From contig NZ_RIBP01000001.1 of the NCBI RefSeq assembly GCF_007273535.1, positions 434,001 through 498,000 on the forward strand: 64,000 nt of DNA, in the 5' to 3' direction. Numbering within the stretch: the stretch's first letter is position 1; every line of letters starts with the position of its first letter. Source of the stretch: Niallia circulans. GTDB taxonomy: Bacteria > Bacillota > Bacilli > Bacillales > Cytobacillaceae. The position numbers were made by a program, and so were the translations under genes. Under the pieces are notes generated by a model, which was not told the origin of the DNA, did not search any database, and worked only from the letters and a program-made list of their open reading frames with translations. Below, piece by piece: positions 17,796 through 27,714 of the stretch.

Positions 17796-18983
17796 ATGTA
17801 TGTTATAAAAATTGTAATCATCATAAGTATTGTCTTGCTTCTAAGCGGCTGCTGGGATCGAGAAGAATTGTCAAAAGTATCGATTGTAACAGGGATGGCA
17901 GTTGATAAAGGCGAAAAATTTAAATATAAGCTGACTATCGAAACGACGGAAGCTAGAGAAATGACCACTCAAACAGCAACTGGCATGGCGCCATCATTTG
18001 TTTATTCATTAGAAGGAAATACTGTTGCAGAGCTGGCCAACAAGTTTAATATTGCCAATGCTACTCGTCTTGTGTACTCACATATGAGATTATTGGCGAT
18101 AAGTGAAGAAGTCGCTGAGGATAATTTACTTCAATTTATGGATGCTTTAGATCGCAACAGAGAAATACGAGATGATTTCAGTATCGTAGTTGTTAGAGGA
18201 CGTGATGCTGGTGATTTACTGCAGGTAACGAATATGTACAAAAAAAGCCCATCCTTAAAGTTATTTTCACAACTAAATCATATGCAAAAAGAGTGGGGAG
18301 GAGCACCTGACATTAAATTAAATGATTATATTCGTATCTACAATGCGCTTGGACAATCTCCTGTGCTTGCAGCTGCACATATAACAGGTGACCCTAAAAA
18401 AGGGGGCAATATTGAAAATATGAAAAGTGAGGACCCTGAAAGTGAAGTGGTTGTTGACTCATTGGCAGTTATAAAGCAAGGTAAACTTGCCGGTTTTGCC
18501 TCCTTGTTTGAGGTACGGGATTTGCTTTTTGTACAAGGGAAAATAAAAAATACGGTATTAAGCGTTCAATGTGTTAAGGAAGACAATAAGTTTGGCTACC
18601 ATGTTACAAAATCAAAAACAAAAATAACTGCCAAAGAAACAAATGGCATTCCAAAATTCCACGTTAACATCAGGACAGAGGGCTATTTAGAAGGTCTAAA
18701 TTGCAGAAAAGCAATTACGGATGCAAATGCATTCGAAGGAATGGAAAAATCGATTAATAAATTAATGGAAAAACAAATAGAAAAGTTTATAAAGAAAGCT
18801 AAAGAAGAGTATGATGCAGATATTTTTGGCTTCGGAGAGCTTCTCCGCGAACAGGATTATAAGAGCTATAAAAAATATGGGATAAATTGGGATGATGGGT
18901 TTGAAAAATCAGAAATCCATGTAGATTTTAATTCGGAAATTAAAAGAAGCGGCTTAAGGACGAATCCGTATTTTATGAATTAG
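17796..18983 (+). CDS. Orphan Ger(x)C-family spore germination lipoprotein
   Basis: 395 residues. A short hydrophobic signal ends in a lipobox (LLLSGCWDREEL) with the lipidated Cys at about 19. Next comes the GerC N-domain opening KVSIVTGMAVDKG and the C-terminal half (FGYHVTKSKTKITAKE...). In spores, GerC subunits anchor to the outer face of the inner membrane beside GerA and GerB. Here no gerA or gerB gene adjoins it, whereas a full set lies at 47-51 kb. It may therefore be a spare or exchangeable subunit, or the remainder of a lost operon. All visible motifs are intact. Confidence 0.87.
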   Translation: MYVIKIVIIISIVLLLSGCWDREELSKVSIVTGMAVDKGEKFKYKLTIETTEAREMTTQTATGMAPSFVYSLEGNTVAELANKFNIANATRLVYSHMRLLAISEEVAEDNLLQFMDALDRNREIRDDFSIVVVRGRDAGDLLQVTNMYKKSPSLKLFSQLNHMQKEWGGAPDIKLNDYIRIYNALGQSPVLAAAHITGDPKKGGNIENMKSEDPESEVVVDSLAVIKQGKLAGFASLFEVRDLLFVQGKIKNTVLSVQCVKEDNKFGYHVTKSKTKITAKETNGIPKFHVNIRTEGYLEGLNCRKAITDANAFEGMEKSINKLMEKQIEKFIKKAKEEYDADIFGFGELLREQDYKSYKKYGINWDDGFEKSEIHVDFNSEIKRSGLRTNPYFMN

Positions 18984-19524
18984 TACGAAATTCGGTTTAT
19001 TTCTTGCATTTACTCATTGAGATAAAAAACAAAGTAGGAAATCTTTATTAAGTAACATTTGTTTGGAGCTCCTAAAGTAGCTTCTATTATAAAAGAGTAT
19101 AAAGTATATTCATTTCAGACAAAAAGGTTACTGAATGAAAATGAGATAAAGTGCGCTTTTTATGAAAAACATAATTTATGTTCTTATGGAAAGAGGTATT
19201 AGTTTCATTTTCAGATAGTCTGTTAAGCTGCCTTTAGGTGGCTTATTTTTTATGTCTGTATTTTTATTTCAGGAGGATAAAAAGTGAGTTTTATACTGCT
19301 TTTTTACTATATTAAGAAAGTATAAATAGTCGAAGTAATGCTTTTTTAGCAAATGCTTCAAGTCATCCGAAAATAAGGTTATACAAATACTCTGTTATAT
19401 TTTCTGACAAAACAATTGCATTTTAAAAGTAACCCTGTATCTTGAAATATTGACGATTCTTAATCGTTTTACAAATAGTGAAGTGATAAAAAATCTATTG
19501 TGAGAGATGGGGTTGGTTTTTAAA
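18984..19524. other. 540-bp gap with a possible terminator and a 13-codon ORF
   Basis: AAGCTGCC TTTA GGTGGCTT followed by TTATTTTTTAT (about 19226-19250) is terminator-like. At 19284-19325 a GTG-started 13-codon frame follows AGGAGG at seven bases. It may be a leader peptide or chance. I see no riboswitch pattern or larger gene here. Confidence 0.4.
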
Positions 19525-20481
19525 ATGCTCGAAAAATTAAATGTTTTGCTTGGCAAATGGATGCCGATATTAACACCGATAAGTGTGTTATGCGGAGTTT
19601 TGGCCTCTGTTTACTTGCAGCCATTAGCCTTTTTAGTCCCTTGGATATTTGGGTTCATGACTTTTGCTGGGAGTCTAAATTCCAGCTTTCAATCATTTAA
19701 GCATACTGTTTCCCACCCATTGCCGATTTTATTGGCTTTATTAGTATTGCATATTGTTATCCCATTATGGGCTTGGAGTATTGGGAACCTATTCTTCCAT
19801 AATGATCCGCTGATTATAACAGGACTTATTCTGGCAGTATCTATTCCAACAGGAATCACAAGTATAATATGGGTAACGATGTACAATGGCAGCAATCCGT
19901 TAGCTATTTCCATCATTCTTATTGATACAATTCTTTCTCCACTGATCGTGCCTGCATCCATGTCTCTGCTTGTTGGTGAAACAGTGGCTATGAATGGGTA
20001 TGACTTAATGCAAGGCCTGTTCATCATGGTGGTAGTTCCGTCTATACTTGGTATGACATTCAATCGCTTTATGAAGCCTGCATCGCTGAAGAAAATGAGC
20101 AGTCGTATCACTCCACTTTCAAAGCTAAGCCTGCCAATTGTTATTGCCATTAACAGCTCAGCAATAGCCCCTTATGTGAGAAGCATTGATGTTGAATTTT
20201 TGAAGATTACGATCGCGATGCTGTTTATTGCCATTTGCGGTTATTTATTTTCATGGCTTATTGGCTTTATTTACAAGAGGGAAAAATCAGAGATTGTTTC
20301 ACTCGTATTTACAGGCGGGATGAGAAATATAAGTGCAGGTGCCGTTTTGGCTGTCAGCTTTTTCCCAGCAAAGGTTGCTATGCCTGTTATCGTTTGTATG
20401 CTGTTTCAGCAGCTGTTGGCAGCAACTGTTGGTCATGCATTATCTAATTACTACATAAAAAAAGAAAGCATATCACTTTAA
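19525..20481 (+). CDS. Bile acid:sodium symporter (SBF)-family transporter
   Basis: About 318 residues with nine or ten helices. It belongs to the BASS/SBF superfamily, which moves organic anions such as bile acids, pantoate or 2-keto acids with Na+. Conserved elements are FMTFAGSLNSSFQSF early, ILAVSIPTGITSIIW in the crossover region and FTGGMRNISAGAVLA near the end. The start is uncertain: an in-frame ATG at 19507 has no better ribosome site than this one (GATGGGG). It heads a catabolic gene cluster, so it may import the substrate or export a by-product. Confidence 0.8.
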   Translation: MLEKLNVLLGKWMPILTPISVLCGVLASVYLQPLAFLVPWIFGFMTFAGSLNSSFQSFKHTVSHPLPILLALLVLHIVIPLWAWSIGNLFFHNDPLIITGLILAVSIPTGITSIIWVTMYNGSNPLAISIILIDTILSPLIVPASMSLLVGETVAMNGYDLMQGLFIMVVVPSILGMTFNRFMKPASLKKMSSRITPLSKLSLPIVIAINSSAIAPYVRSIDVEFLKITIAMLFIAICGYLFSWLIGFIYKREKSEIVSLVFTGGMRNISAGAVLAVSFFPAKVAMPVIVCMLFQQLLAATVGHALSNYYIKKESISL

Positions 20482-20483
20482 CA

Positions 20484-20528
20484 AAAAAAGCCATTCTTTC
20501 CTACAAAGGAAGGGTGGTTTTTTTGTAT
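20484..20528 (+). terminator. Terminator after SBF transporter gene
   Basis: CCATTCTTTCC and GGAAGGGTGG pair around TACAAA with one bulged T, flanked by A7 and T7, so it could work in either direction. It separates the transporter from the IclR-led operon. Confidence 0.7.
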
Positions 20529-20672
20529 AGAAAATTAAGAAAATTAAAAATACTGTAATATAATCTGACAAGTTCACAGACAAATAAAAATCACTCCATT
20601 ATAGTGTTAGTAACAAAGATGATAAATGATAATCAATTATCAACTATTGATAATCAAAGAAGAGGGATGTCC

Positions 20673-21404
20673 GTGAGTGCAGAAAAGACATTAGCAATCT
20701 TAGATTTATTCCATTTCGAAAGACGGACATTGACGGTTTCGGAAATAGCAGAAATGCTCAAACAGCCGCAAAGCTCTGTGTACAGACATTTACGTGTCTT
20801 AAAGGAGAAGGAATATATCATGGAAACCACAGACGGCCAATACAGGCTGGGCTACAGATTCTTGAAGATGGCTCGTATTGTCCGAAGTGACAATCGGTTA
20901 ATGCAAGTAGCAAGGCCGGAAATGGAAAGCTTGATGGAGGCAACGAAAGAAACGATTATTTTATCAGTTAGATCGAATTATCATGCTGTTTGCCTTGATG
21001 CAATCCAGTCAAATCGTTCGATTAACGTTACGTCAGAACAGGGAGGAATCATGCCGCTCCATTGTGGAGCTTCTTCTAAGGTTTTGCTTGCATGGATGGA
21101 TTATACTTTCGTAGATTCTTTATTTGAATTGGGTTATATCAAAAAATATCTCCCAAATAGCCTTTATAAAAAAGACGATCTTATCAACAATTTGCAATCA
21201 ATTAGAGAAGAGGGGTATGCCTTTTCAGATGAAGAAATTGACAAAGGGGTAGTGGCTTATGGAATACCGATTCGTGATTTTAATGAAAAGGTTGTTGCCT
21301 CATTAAGTGTTGCAGGGCCGAGAGAAAGAATGCTGTTACAGGACAAGGGATTTTTTATTGACCATTTAAAGAAGACTGGGAAAAAAATCGAACTATATTT
21401 ATAG
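20673..21404 (+). CDS. IclR-family transcriptional regulator
   Basis: About 244 residues. A winged HTH (LTVSEIAEMLKQPQSSVYRH) occupies the N-terminus. It is followed by the GAF-like effector domain with the family features GGIMPLHCGASSKVLLAW and EEGYAFSDEEIDKGVVAYG. Such regulators sense small acids and control catabolic operons. The start is taken as GTG 20673 because AGAGGG is six bases ahead. ATG 20667 is too close to it and GTG 20604 has no site. The amidohydrolase follows after 17 bp, so this looks like the first gene of the operon it controls. Confidence 0.85.
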   Translation: MSAEKTLAILDLFHFERRTLTVSEIAEMLKQPQSSVYRHLRVLKEKEYIMETTDGQYRLGYRFLKMARIVRSDNRLMQVARPEMESLMEATKETIILSVRSNYHAVCLDAIQSNRSINVTSEQGGIMPLHCGASSKVLLAWMDYTFVDSLFELGYIKKYLPNSLYKKDDLINNLQSIREEGYAFSDEEIDKGVVAYGIPIRDFNEKVVASLSVAGPRERMLLQDKGFFIDHLKKTGKKIELYL

Positions 21405-21421
21405 AGAAGGGATTGGCTAAA

Positions 21422-22807
21422 ATGAGCAAACAATACGATAAGGTAATCAGAGGACAACTAGTACTTGAAACAGAGGTCGTTCAAGGGGAAATTGGGATAC
21501 TAAATGGGAAAATAGCAGAAATACATACAGGAAGTCCACAATTATTAGGCACAATGGTAGAGGATTATGGCGATCAATATATATTTCCCGGCATGATTGA
21601 TGTACATGTACATTGCTACAGCAATACGGAAGAGGGCTTTATTCCAACAAGCAAAGCTGCTGCAGTTGGCGGTGTCACAACATTTATGGATATGCCTTAT
21701 GATGTGCCAAACCCAATTAGTAATCTAGCTATTTTTGAAGAAAAAGTGGCGAAGCTTGAAAGAGAGGCTGTTGTTGATATCGGTTTATGGGCTACGATTT
21801 CCAAACGAAATGGAATTAGTCAAATTCAGCCTTTAGCAGAAGCAGGGGCAATGGCGTTTAAGATGTCAACATTTGAGACAGATGAACATCGCTTCCCAAG
21901 AATACCAGACCCAGAAATTATTAAAGCAATGGAAGCTTTAAAAGCAACAGGACTAAGAGCGGCTTTTCACTCTGAGAACGATGATATTATCTATGACATG
22001 ATAGAGGAATATAAGAGCGAAAATAAAGTTTATCCAGCTGCTCATATGGAAACAAGACCGCCAGTATCAGAAACAAGTGCTGTTTTAAAATTGCTTGAGT
22101 TTGCATATTGGACTGGTGCAAAGCTTCATATCGTGCACGTATCACATCCTAGAACGTTTGAGCTAATCAATATTTATAAAGGCTTCGGAGTAGAAGTTAC
22201 CTCTGAAACTTGCTACCCTTATTTGCTTCTTAATGTCGAGGACCTTGAAAAACACGGTCCTAAGGCGAAAAACAATCCGCCATTGCGTAAACCAGAGGAA
22301 CAGCAAGGATTATGGCAACATCTGCATGCGGGAAATATTGAGATGATTTCTTCCGATCATGCACCATGGCCGAAAGAAACAAAAGATAAAGGAAATGAAA
22401 ATATCTTTTTAGCCACTTCTGGAATGCCGGGCGTGGAAGTAATGGTTCCGTTAATGTTTAATAGCACTGTTGCGAAGGGCAAGCTGACACCTGTTGAATT
22501 TGCGCAAATGATGTCCACACAGCCAGCTGACGTATTCCAAATTCCTAATAAAGGAAGAATAAAGCATGGGTTTGATGCTGACTTTACCATTATAGATTCA
22601 AAACAAACCTTCACTATTAATCAAGAACAATTTCAATCAACAGCTAAATTAAGCCCGTTCCACGGCCAACATGGTAAAGGGAAAATTGTGCAGACAATCG
22701 TAAGAGGAAATACGGTTTACGATGGTCAGCAAGTAGTAGCTGAACCAGGGTATGGCACATTCATTCCAGGATCCGCACGTAAGGAGGTCAGTGAAGTTGT
22801 CCTTTAA
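21422..22807 (+). CDS. Cyclic amidohydrolase (hydantoinase/allantoinase/dihydroorotase type)
   Basis: 461-residue metal-dependent hydrolase that opens cyclic amides such as hydantoins, dihydropyrimidines or allantoin. The DVHVHCY motif gives the first metal ligands. AFKMSTFET holds the Lys that is carboxylated in the family. IVHVSHP and SSDHAPWPKETK supply the remaining His and catalytic Asp. The last motif resembles the SDHSP of allantoinases more than dihydropyrimidinases. I chose ATG 21422 (AAGGGA ten bases ahead) rather than the TTG nine bases earlier. The gene is followed by PrpD and M20 genes with overlaps, so they form one operon. Confidence 0.85.
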   Translation: MSKQYDKVIRGQLVLETEVVQGEIGILNGKIAEIHTGSPQLLGTMVEDYGDQYIFPGMIDVHVHCYSNTEEGFIPTSKAAAVGGVTTFMDMPYDVPNPISNLAIFEEKVAKLEREAVVDIGLWATISKRNGISQIQPLAEAGAMAFKMSTFETDEHRFPRIPDPEIIKAMEALKATGLRAAFHSENDDIIYDMIEEYKSENKVYPAAHMETRPPVSETSAVLKLLEFAYWTGAKLHIVHVSHPRTFELINIYKGFGVEVTSETCYPYLLLNVEDLEKHGPKAKNNPPLRKPEEQQGLWQHLHAGNIEMISSDHAPWPKETKDKGNENIFLATSGMPGVEVMVPLMFNSTVAKGKLTPVEFAQMMSTQPADVFQIPNKGRIKHGFDADFTIIDSKQTFTINQEQFQSTAKLSPFHGQHGKGKIVQTIVRGNTVYDGQQVVAEPGYGTFIPGSARKEVSEVVL

Positions 22808-24170
22808 GAGCTTAATAGATTCCTTGGAGATTATTTTAAGTAAACAATGGGAGGATCTAACGGAAAGTACGATAGAACGAACTAAATGGATCATACTTGA
22901 TACAGCATTGGCAGCTTGGGATGGGATGAGAAACGAAGAGCTGGCAGCTTACCTGGCAGATGCGGCAAGTGAAGAGAAGAATATGTTTCATCCGATACCT
23001 ATAATCGGAACAGGTTTTTATGCCTCAGGAGCAGACAGCTTAATGCTTCACGGTACTGCAGTTGTATCCAATGAATTAGATGAAGGTAATCAATTTGCAA
23101 AAGGGCATCCAGCAGCACATATTTTTCCATCCGCTTATCTAGCAGCGATTGAGAATAATTCTTCTGGTCAAGAGCTTATAAGAGCGTTTGTATTAGCCTA
23201 TGAGATTTCTGCCCGCTTTGCTTATGCCTGTAACATGAATGATGATATGCACCCACATGGAACTTGGGGGACGATTGGCGGAGCGCTAGCTGCTGGCATT
23301 TTAAAAAGAAAAAGCACAGAAGAGCTGATAAATATTGTCCTTCTTGCCGCTTCGCTTCCTTTAGCAACAAGCTGGGAAGCGGCCGTTACTGGCCAAACAG
23401 CAAGAAATCTTTATACTGGCATATCTTCACAAATTGCTTACCATGTGCCAAGTCTCCAGCAATACGGGTTTGAAAGCAGTCTTCATGTTGTGGAGCATAT
23501 CTGGGGGACTTTAATATCAGCTAAAGTTAATGCTGATGTATTTACAAAAGAATTATGGGCGCCTCCGTTAGTTGAGAAGAGTTTCTTCAAATACTATCCG
23601 ACGTGCCGATTCACTCATTCTTCTATAGATGCTTTATTTAAACTAACAAAAGGAAATGAGATCGATGTCACAACAATTAAAAGTATAAAAGTAGAAACCT
23701 ATCAGCTTGCTGCCCGGCTTGTTACTGATAAACCAGAGAATAAATTATCGGCGAAATTTGCAATTCCCTTTTTATTGGCGAATATTCTCCTTGAAAAAAA
23801 CTTATATAGCTGTTTTGGAAACGATGCTTTGAAGGATAAGCATGTATTGGCTTTAGCCAGCAAGATTACAGTGGAAGAAAATGAAGAAATGACAAAGGCA
23901 CTGCCAGAGGAAAGGGCTGCTAGAATAACGATTACTTTAAAGGACGGTACGATATTACAGGCTGAAGTTAAGGATGCTTCTGGAAGCTATAAGGAGCCAT
24001 TATCAATCCCAATACTGACTGATAAATATGAAAATATGCTTGGGAATAAAGAGCTTGTTGCCAAGCTGATTGCAGAGACAAACCGATTAGAGGAAGTAGA
24101 GGATATAACAAAATGGGTGACTCATTTCCATGGCAAGGGAGACTTTGTTTATGAAACAGTTAGCTATTAA
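22797..24170 (+). CDS. MmgE/PrpD-family protein
   Basis: About 458 residues, all-alpha N-terminal domain plus a smaller C-terminal domain, as in 2-methylcitrate dehydratase PrpD, cis-aconitate decarboxylase and iminodisuccinate epimerase. Typical segments are DEGNQFAKGHPAAHIFPSA and DMHPHGTWGTIGGALAAGI. Methylcitrate-cycle genes are absent, so propionate use is unlikely. An isomerase, epimerase or lyase step in the ureide-like pathway is inferred. The start is TTG 22797, with AAGGAGG nine bases ahead, overlapping the previous gene by 11 bases. GTG 22791 is possible but very near the site. Confidence 0.8.
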   Translation: MSFKSLIDSLEIILSKQWEDLTESTIERTKWIILDTALAAWDGMRNEELAAYLADAASEEKNMFHPIPIIGTGFYASGADSLMLHGTAVVSNELDEGNQFAKGHPAAHIFPSAYLAAIENNSSGQELIRAFVLAYEISARFAYACNMNDDMHPHGTWGTIGGALAAGILKRKSTEELINIVLLAASLPLATSWEAAVTGQTARNLYTGISSQIAYHVPSLQQYGFESSLHVVEHIWGTLISAKVNADVFTKELWAPPLVEKSFFKYYPTCRFTHSSIDALFKLTKGNEIDVTTIKSIKVETYQLAARLVTDKPENKLSAKFAIPFLLANILLEKNLYSCFGNDALKDKHVLALASKITVEENEEMTKALPEERAARITITLKDGTILQAEVKDASGSYKEPLSIPILTDKYENMLGNKELVAKLIAETNRLEEVEDITKWVTHFHGKGDFVYETVSY

Positions 24171-25362
24171 TATTGAAAGAGTTAAGCAGCATTTTAGTGA
24201 GCTTGCCTTAGTAAATAGTGGGACAAAAGGATATACACGTACTGCTTTCTCAGATGAGGAAATGCAGGCGAAAATCTGGTTAATGGAAAAGCTTAAAAAG
24301 CTCGGTATTTCCTTCTATATGGATGGTGCCAAAAATGTGATTGCAAGGTACGGACCTCAGGACAAACCTAGTATTGCAATTGGATCCCATCTTGATACTG
24401 TCGTTGAAGGAGGTTTGTTTGACGGGGCGCTTGGGGTAATTGGCGGCTTGGAGGTTCTTGAAGTACTCGCTGAAAATAAAGTCGAGCCTTCTGTACCAAT
24501 TGAGCTTATCTGTTTCACCGGTGAAGAAGCAAACCCACTCGGCGGAACGTTTGGAAGCAGGGTAATGGCAGGCCAGGTGCAAAGAGATGATAGCTATGAC
24601 TTACTGCTTCGTAAAGCAGATATTGACTGCGAGCTTTTGTTAGATGCAGCTCGCCCAAAAGAGGCGTTTTTAAACTATATAGAGCTGCATATTGAGCAGG
24701 GAGAAGTACTGGAGTCCAATCAAAAATCGATTGGAATTGTTACCTCTATTGCGGGAATGATTCGGTTTGAAGTGAAAATAGCAGGAAGGGCAAGCCATTC
24801 AGGCACAACACCAATGCATATGAGAAGTGATGCTCTCGTGCATGCTGCCAGCCTTATAACAGAAGTAAACAGCATTGCTAAAAGAAAAGGAGACAATATT
24901 GTTGCAACAGTGGGCGAAATTAGTATATTTCCTAATATGGCCAATGTAGTTCCAGGAGAAGCAAGGCTGTTACTTGAGGTTCGCGGCAGTATGCTCGAAA
25001 AGATGCGTGAAGTTAAAGCAGAAATAGTAGAGTGGATTAGCAATAATATCCCAAATAAAGACATTCGTCTCCTTGTAGAGAAATATCCAAGAGAAATGGA
25101 TGAAGGTATACAAATGGAAATAGAAGAGGCATCTAAAAAACTAGGATACTCTTATCGTTATATGTTAAGTGGCGCAAATCACGATGCTAATGCAATGAGT
25201 ACATTAACAGATGCTGGTATGATTTTTGTACCGAGCCGTTACGGAATCAGTCATCATCCAGACGAATGTACGAGTTGGGATGACATAGAAAAAGGGATAA
25301 ACACATTACTCGTGACTACTTGTCAATTGGCAGAAAAAAAACAGGGGGTTCATAATGTTTAA
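24151..25362 (+). CDS. M20-family Zn hydrolase (N-carbamoyl-L-amino acid hydrolase / allantoate amidohydrolase type)
   Basis: 403 residues in two domains. Metal ligands are visible: His80 (GSHLDTV), Asp91 (FDGALG), Glu126 (TGEEANPLG), His180 (ELHIEQGE) and His in SHHPDE near the end. RASHSGTTPM marks the bridging helix of the carbamoylase group. Members remove N-carbamoyl, ureido or N-formyl groups from amino-acid derivatives. With the cyclic amidohydrolase just upstream, the likely sequence is ring opening followed by decarbamoylation. ATG 24151 follows AAGGGAG and overlaps the PrpD gene by 20 bases. A paralogue stands in the hut operon. Confidence 0.88.
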   Translation: MKQLAINIERVKQHFSELALVNSGTKGYTRTAFSDEEMQAKIWLMEKLKKLGISFYMDGAKNVIARYGPQDKPSIAIGSHLDTVVEGGLFDGALGVIGGLEVLEVLAENKVEPSVPIELICFTGEEANPLGGTFGSRVMAGQVQRDDSYDLLLRKADIDCELLLDAARPKEAFLNYIELHIEQGEVLESNQKSIGIVTSIAGMIRFEVKIAGRASHSGTTPMHMRSDALVHAASLITEVNSIAKRKGDNIVATVGEISIFPNMANVVPGEARLLLEVRGSMLEKMREVKAEIVEWISNNIPNKDIRLLVEKYPREMDEGIQMEIEEASKKLGYSYRYMLSGANHDANAMSTLTDAGMIFVPSRYGISHHPDECTSWDDIEKGINTLLVTTCQLAEKKQGVHNV

Positions 25363-26185
25363 ATTCAGAAATATCAAAATAATAACACTGGCAACAGTCA
25401 TAAGTGCGTCAGCAATATTAGCTGCCTGTGGAAATGAAACTTCAGGAAGTGCTGAAAATGCATTAGATGAAGTGAAAAACCGCGGCGAGCTTATCATCGG
25501 AACAACAGGAGATTATCGTCCATTCAGCTATTTGGATGAAGGCAATGAATTAACAGGCTATGACGTTGACTGGGCTAAGGCAATCGCTGACAAAATGGGC
25601 GTAGAAGCAAAATTCGAGACAGGTGAATTTTCTGGTTTAATTCCAGGATTATCGCAAGGAAGATTTGATGTTGTTATGTCCAGTGTCCATATTAACGATG
25701 AACGAAAAAAATCGGTTGATTTCTCTGATGCCTATGCAATGGATGGAGCAGTCGCAATTATTAAAAAGGGCGAGAAGGCTCTTGATGGTCCTGAAGATAT
25801 CAGTGGATTAACAGTAGGCGTTAACTCTGGATCGAACTGGGAAGAGCTTGTCCAAAGCATTGGGGGATATAAAGAGATGAAAACATATCCTGGGCCAACG
25901 GAAAGTATTTCTGACCTTTTAAATGACCGTATTGATGTAGTCGTTATGGGAGAGGCAGCAGCAGGATCTTATATTTTAAACTCTCCAGACGGCGATAAAA
26001 TCGAAATATCAGGAGAGCCTCTTAACCAAGGTGAATCAAGTATTATTTCTATTGCTATCAAAAAGGATAGCCCAGAATTAACAGAGGCCTTGAATGAAGC
26101 AATTCAAGAAGTGAAGGAGGACGGCACATACGACGAACTTGCACAAAAATACTTTGGCATGACATTCAGTGATTCAGACAACTAA
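25355..26185 (+). CDS. Polar amino acid ABC transporter substrate-binding lipoprotein
   Basis: 276 residues. The signal peptide ends in the lipobox LAAC (Cys near 25), then comes a family-3 solute-binding domain (GELIIGTTGDYRPFSYLDEG... and YDVDWAKAIADKMG). It should be anchored outside the membrane and deliver an amino-acid-like ligand to the permease encoded next. The ATG overlaps the M20 gene by eight bases, so transport and catabolism are in one transcript. The ligand may be the cyclic or N-carbamoyl substrate rather than a plain amino acid (inference). Confidence 0.9.
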   Translation: MFKFRNIKIITLATVISASAILAACGNETSGSAENALDEVKNRGELIIGTTGDYRPFSYLDEGNELTGYDVDWAKAIADKMGVEAKFETGEFSGLIPGLSQGRFDVVMSSVHINDERKKSVDFSDAYAMDGAVAIIKKGEKALDGPEDISGLTVGVNSGSNWEELVQSIGGYKEMKTYPGPTESISDLLNDRIDVVVMGEAAAGSYILNSPDGDKIEISGEPLNQGESSIISIAIKKDSPELTEALNEAIQEVKEDGTYDELAQKYFGMTFSDSDN

Positions 26186-26208
26186 AAGTATAGAAGGGAA
26201 GATTCCTA

Positions 26209-26865
26209 ATGGATACTAGCATTATCACAAATGGTCTTCCCCTGCTCCTGCAGGGGGCTGGCATTACGTTACTAATTACAGTTGTTTCACTTATACTTGG
26301 CACAATTGTCGGCTACTTTTTTTGCTTGATGAGAATGTCACATAATAAGATTATTTCAGGGATTGCGTTTATTTATATTTGGATTTTCAGGGGAATTCCT
26401 TTATTAATTCTGTTGTTCCTCCTATATTATGCTACACCATTTGGTATAAGGCTAACAGCTATTCAAGCAGCGCTTATTGCACTTACTTTAAATTCAGCTG
26501 CCTACAATGCAGAATACATCCGGTCAGGGATGCTGGCAGTGAAGAAAGGTCAAATAGAAGCAGCAGAGGCTATCGGTCTTACACCATTTCAAGTAATGAT
26601 GCGGATAAGAATTCCACAGGTGATTCGAATTATTATCCCTCCATATATAAGTAATGCGACAAGCTTTTTGAAGCAAACTGCTCAAGTGTCGGTTATTACT
26701 GTACCAGACCTTATGATGAATGCGAAAAACCTTTATGCAAGCACTTATTCACCAATGGAAACACTTGGTGCAGCAGCGGTTCTATACTTAATCATGACGT
26801 CCTTATTAATGATTCTACAATCTTGGTCAGAGAAGAAGCTAAAAATATCACAAAATAATAGTTGA
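26209..26865 (+). CDS. Amino acid ABC transporter permease (HisM/GlnP family)
   Basis: 218 residues with five helices. It contains the EAA loop seen in [20 protein letters not shown] (about 121-140), which docks the ATPase. [15 protein letters not shown] is the typical RGTPLLVQL-like segment after the second helix. AAGGGAAG precedes the ATG. A single permease gene suggests a homodimeric channel. Confidence 0.92.
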   Translation: MDTSIITNGLPLLLQGAGITLLITVVSLILGTIVGYFFCLMRMSHNKIISGIAFIYIWIFRGIPLLILLFLLYYATPFGIRLTAIQAALIALTLNSAAYNAEYIRSGMLAVKKGQIEAAEAIGLTPFQVMMRIRIPQVIRIIIPPYISNATSFLKQTAQVSVITVPDLMMNAKNLYASTYSPMETLGAAAVLYLIMTSLLMILQSWSEKKLKISQNNS

Positions 26866-26882
26866 TAGAGGGTGAGACTACA

Positions 26883-27650
26883 ATGAAGATTTTAGAAATT
26901 AAGGACTTAAAGAAATCTTTCCAAGACAATACCGTACTGAACAATATTGATTTGACGATCCATAAAGGAGAGGTTGTCTCCATCATTGGACCAAGTGGAT
27001 CTGGTAAAAGCACGCTGTTGCGCTGTATTAACTTTTTAGAGGTGCCAGACAGCGGCGAGTTATTTCTGCATAATCAGAAAGTCTCCTATCAATCTAATAA
27101 AGTGGGGAAGCTGTCTTTATCATCAAGGAAAAAGCTAAGTAATTACCGTTCAAATGTCGGGATGGTTTTTCAGCATTTTAATTTGTGGACACATAAATCA
27201 GTCCTTGAAAATATTATTGAAGGTCCTATTAAAGTACAAAAGGTAAAAAGGAGTACAGCCATAGAGGAAGCGAAGCTGCTATTACAAAAGGTAGGGTTGC
27301 TTGATAAAATCAATCACCATCCAAGTGAATTATCTGGAGGACAGCAGCAGCGTATCGCAATAGCACGAGCACTTGCCATGAAGCCAAGTGTCATGTTATT
27401 TGATGAAGCAACATCAGCCCTTGATCCTGAGCTAGTTGGCGAAGTTCTTAAAATCATGCAAGAGCTTGCCGAAGGCGGTATGACGATGATTGTCGTAACA
27501 CATGAAATGAAATTCGCTGAAAGAGTATCCGATCGGGTCATCTTCATGGATAAAGGCAGAATTGTTAAAGACGGGAAACCGGAAGAGGTATTTTACAGCA
27601 AGGATCAGCCAAGATTAGTATCGTTTTTAGAAAATATTTATGCAGTATAG
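26883..27650 (+). CDS. Amino acid ABC transporter ATP-binding protein
   Basis: 255 residues. Walker [10 protein letters not shown], the Q-loop region [14 protein letters not shown], signature LSGGQQQR, Walker [13 protein letters not shown] and the switch His in VTHEMKF are all present. It belongs to the GlnQ/HisP class. ATG 26883 is favoured because GAGGGTGAG lies before it; a TTG seven codons upstream would overlap the permease gene. A weak hairpin follows before the aminotransferase. Confidence 0.92.
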   Translation: MKILEIKDLKKSFQDNTVLNNIDLTIHKGEVVSIIGPSGSGKSTLLRCINFLEVPDSGELFLHNQKVSYQSNKVGKLSLSSRKKLSNYRSNVGMVFQHFNLWTHKSVLENIIEGPIKVQKVKRSTAIEEAKLLLQKVGLLDKINHHPSELSGGQQQRIAIARALAMKPSVMLFDEATSALDPELVGEVLKIMQELAEGGMTMIVVTHEMKFAERVSDRVIFMDKGRIVKDGKPEEVFYSKDQPRLVSFLENIYAV

Positions 27651-27652
27651 TC

Positions 27653-27676
27653 CAGATTAATAGTCTGGGGTTTTAC
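27653..27676 (+). terminator. Weak stem-loop after ABC ATPase gene
   Basis: CCAGA and TCTGG pair around seven bases, then GGGTTTTA. The stem is short, so read-through into the aminotransferase is likely. Confidence 0.4.
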
Positions 27677-27714
27677 GATTTAAAAATAAAAATAGACAAA
27701 AGGGAGTGAACGTA

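Noticed and set aside
19284..19325. 13-codon frame after AGGAGG
   Set aside because: Noted in the gap entry only; too short to call a gene without translation data.
22797..24170. 2-methylcitrate dehydratase (prpD) of propionate metabolism
   Set aside because: No methylcitrate synthase or lyase genes nearby; the operon partners are hydrolases of the ureide type.
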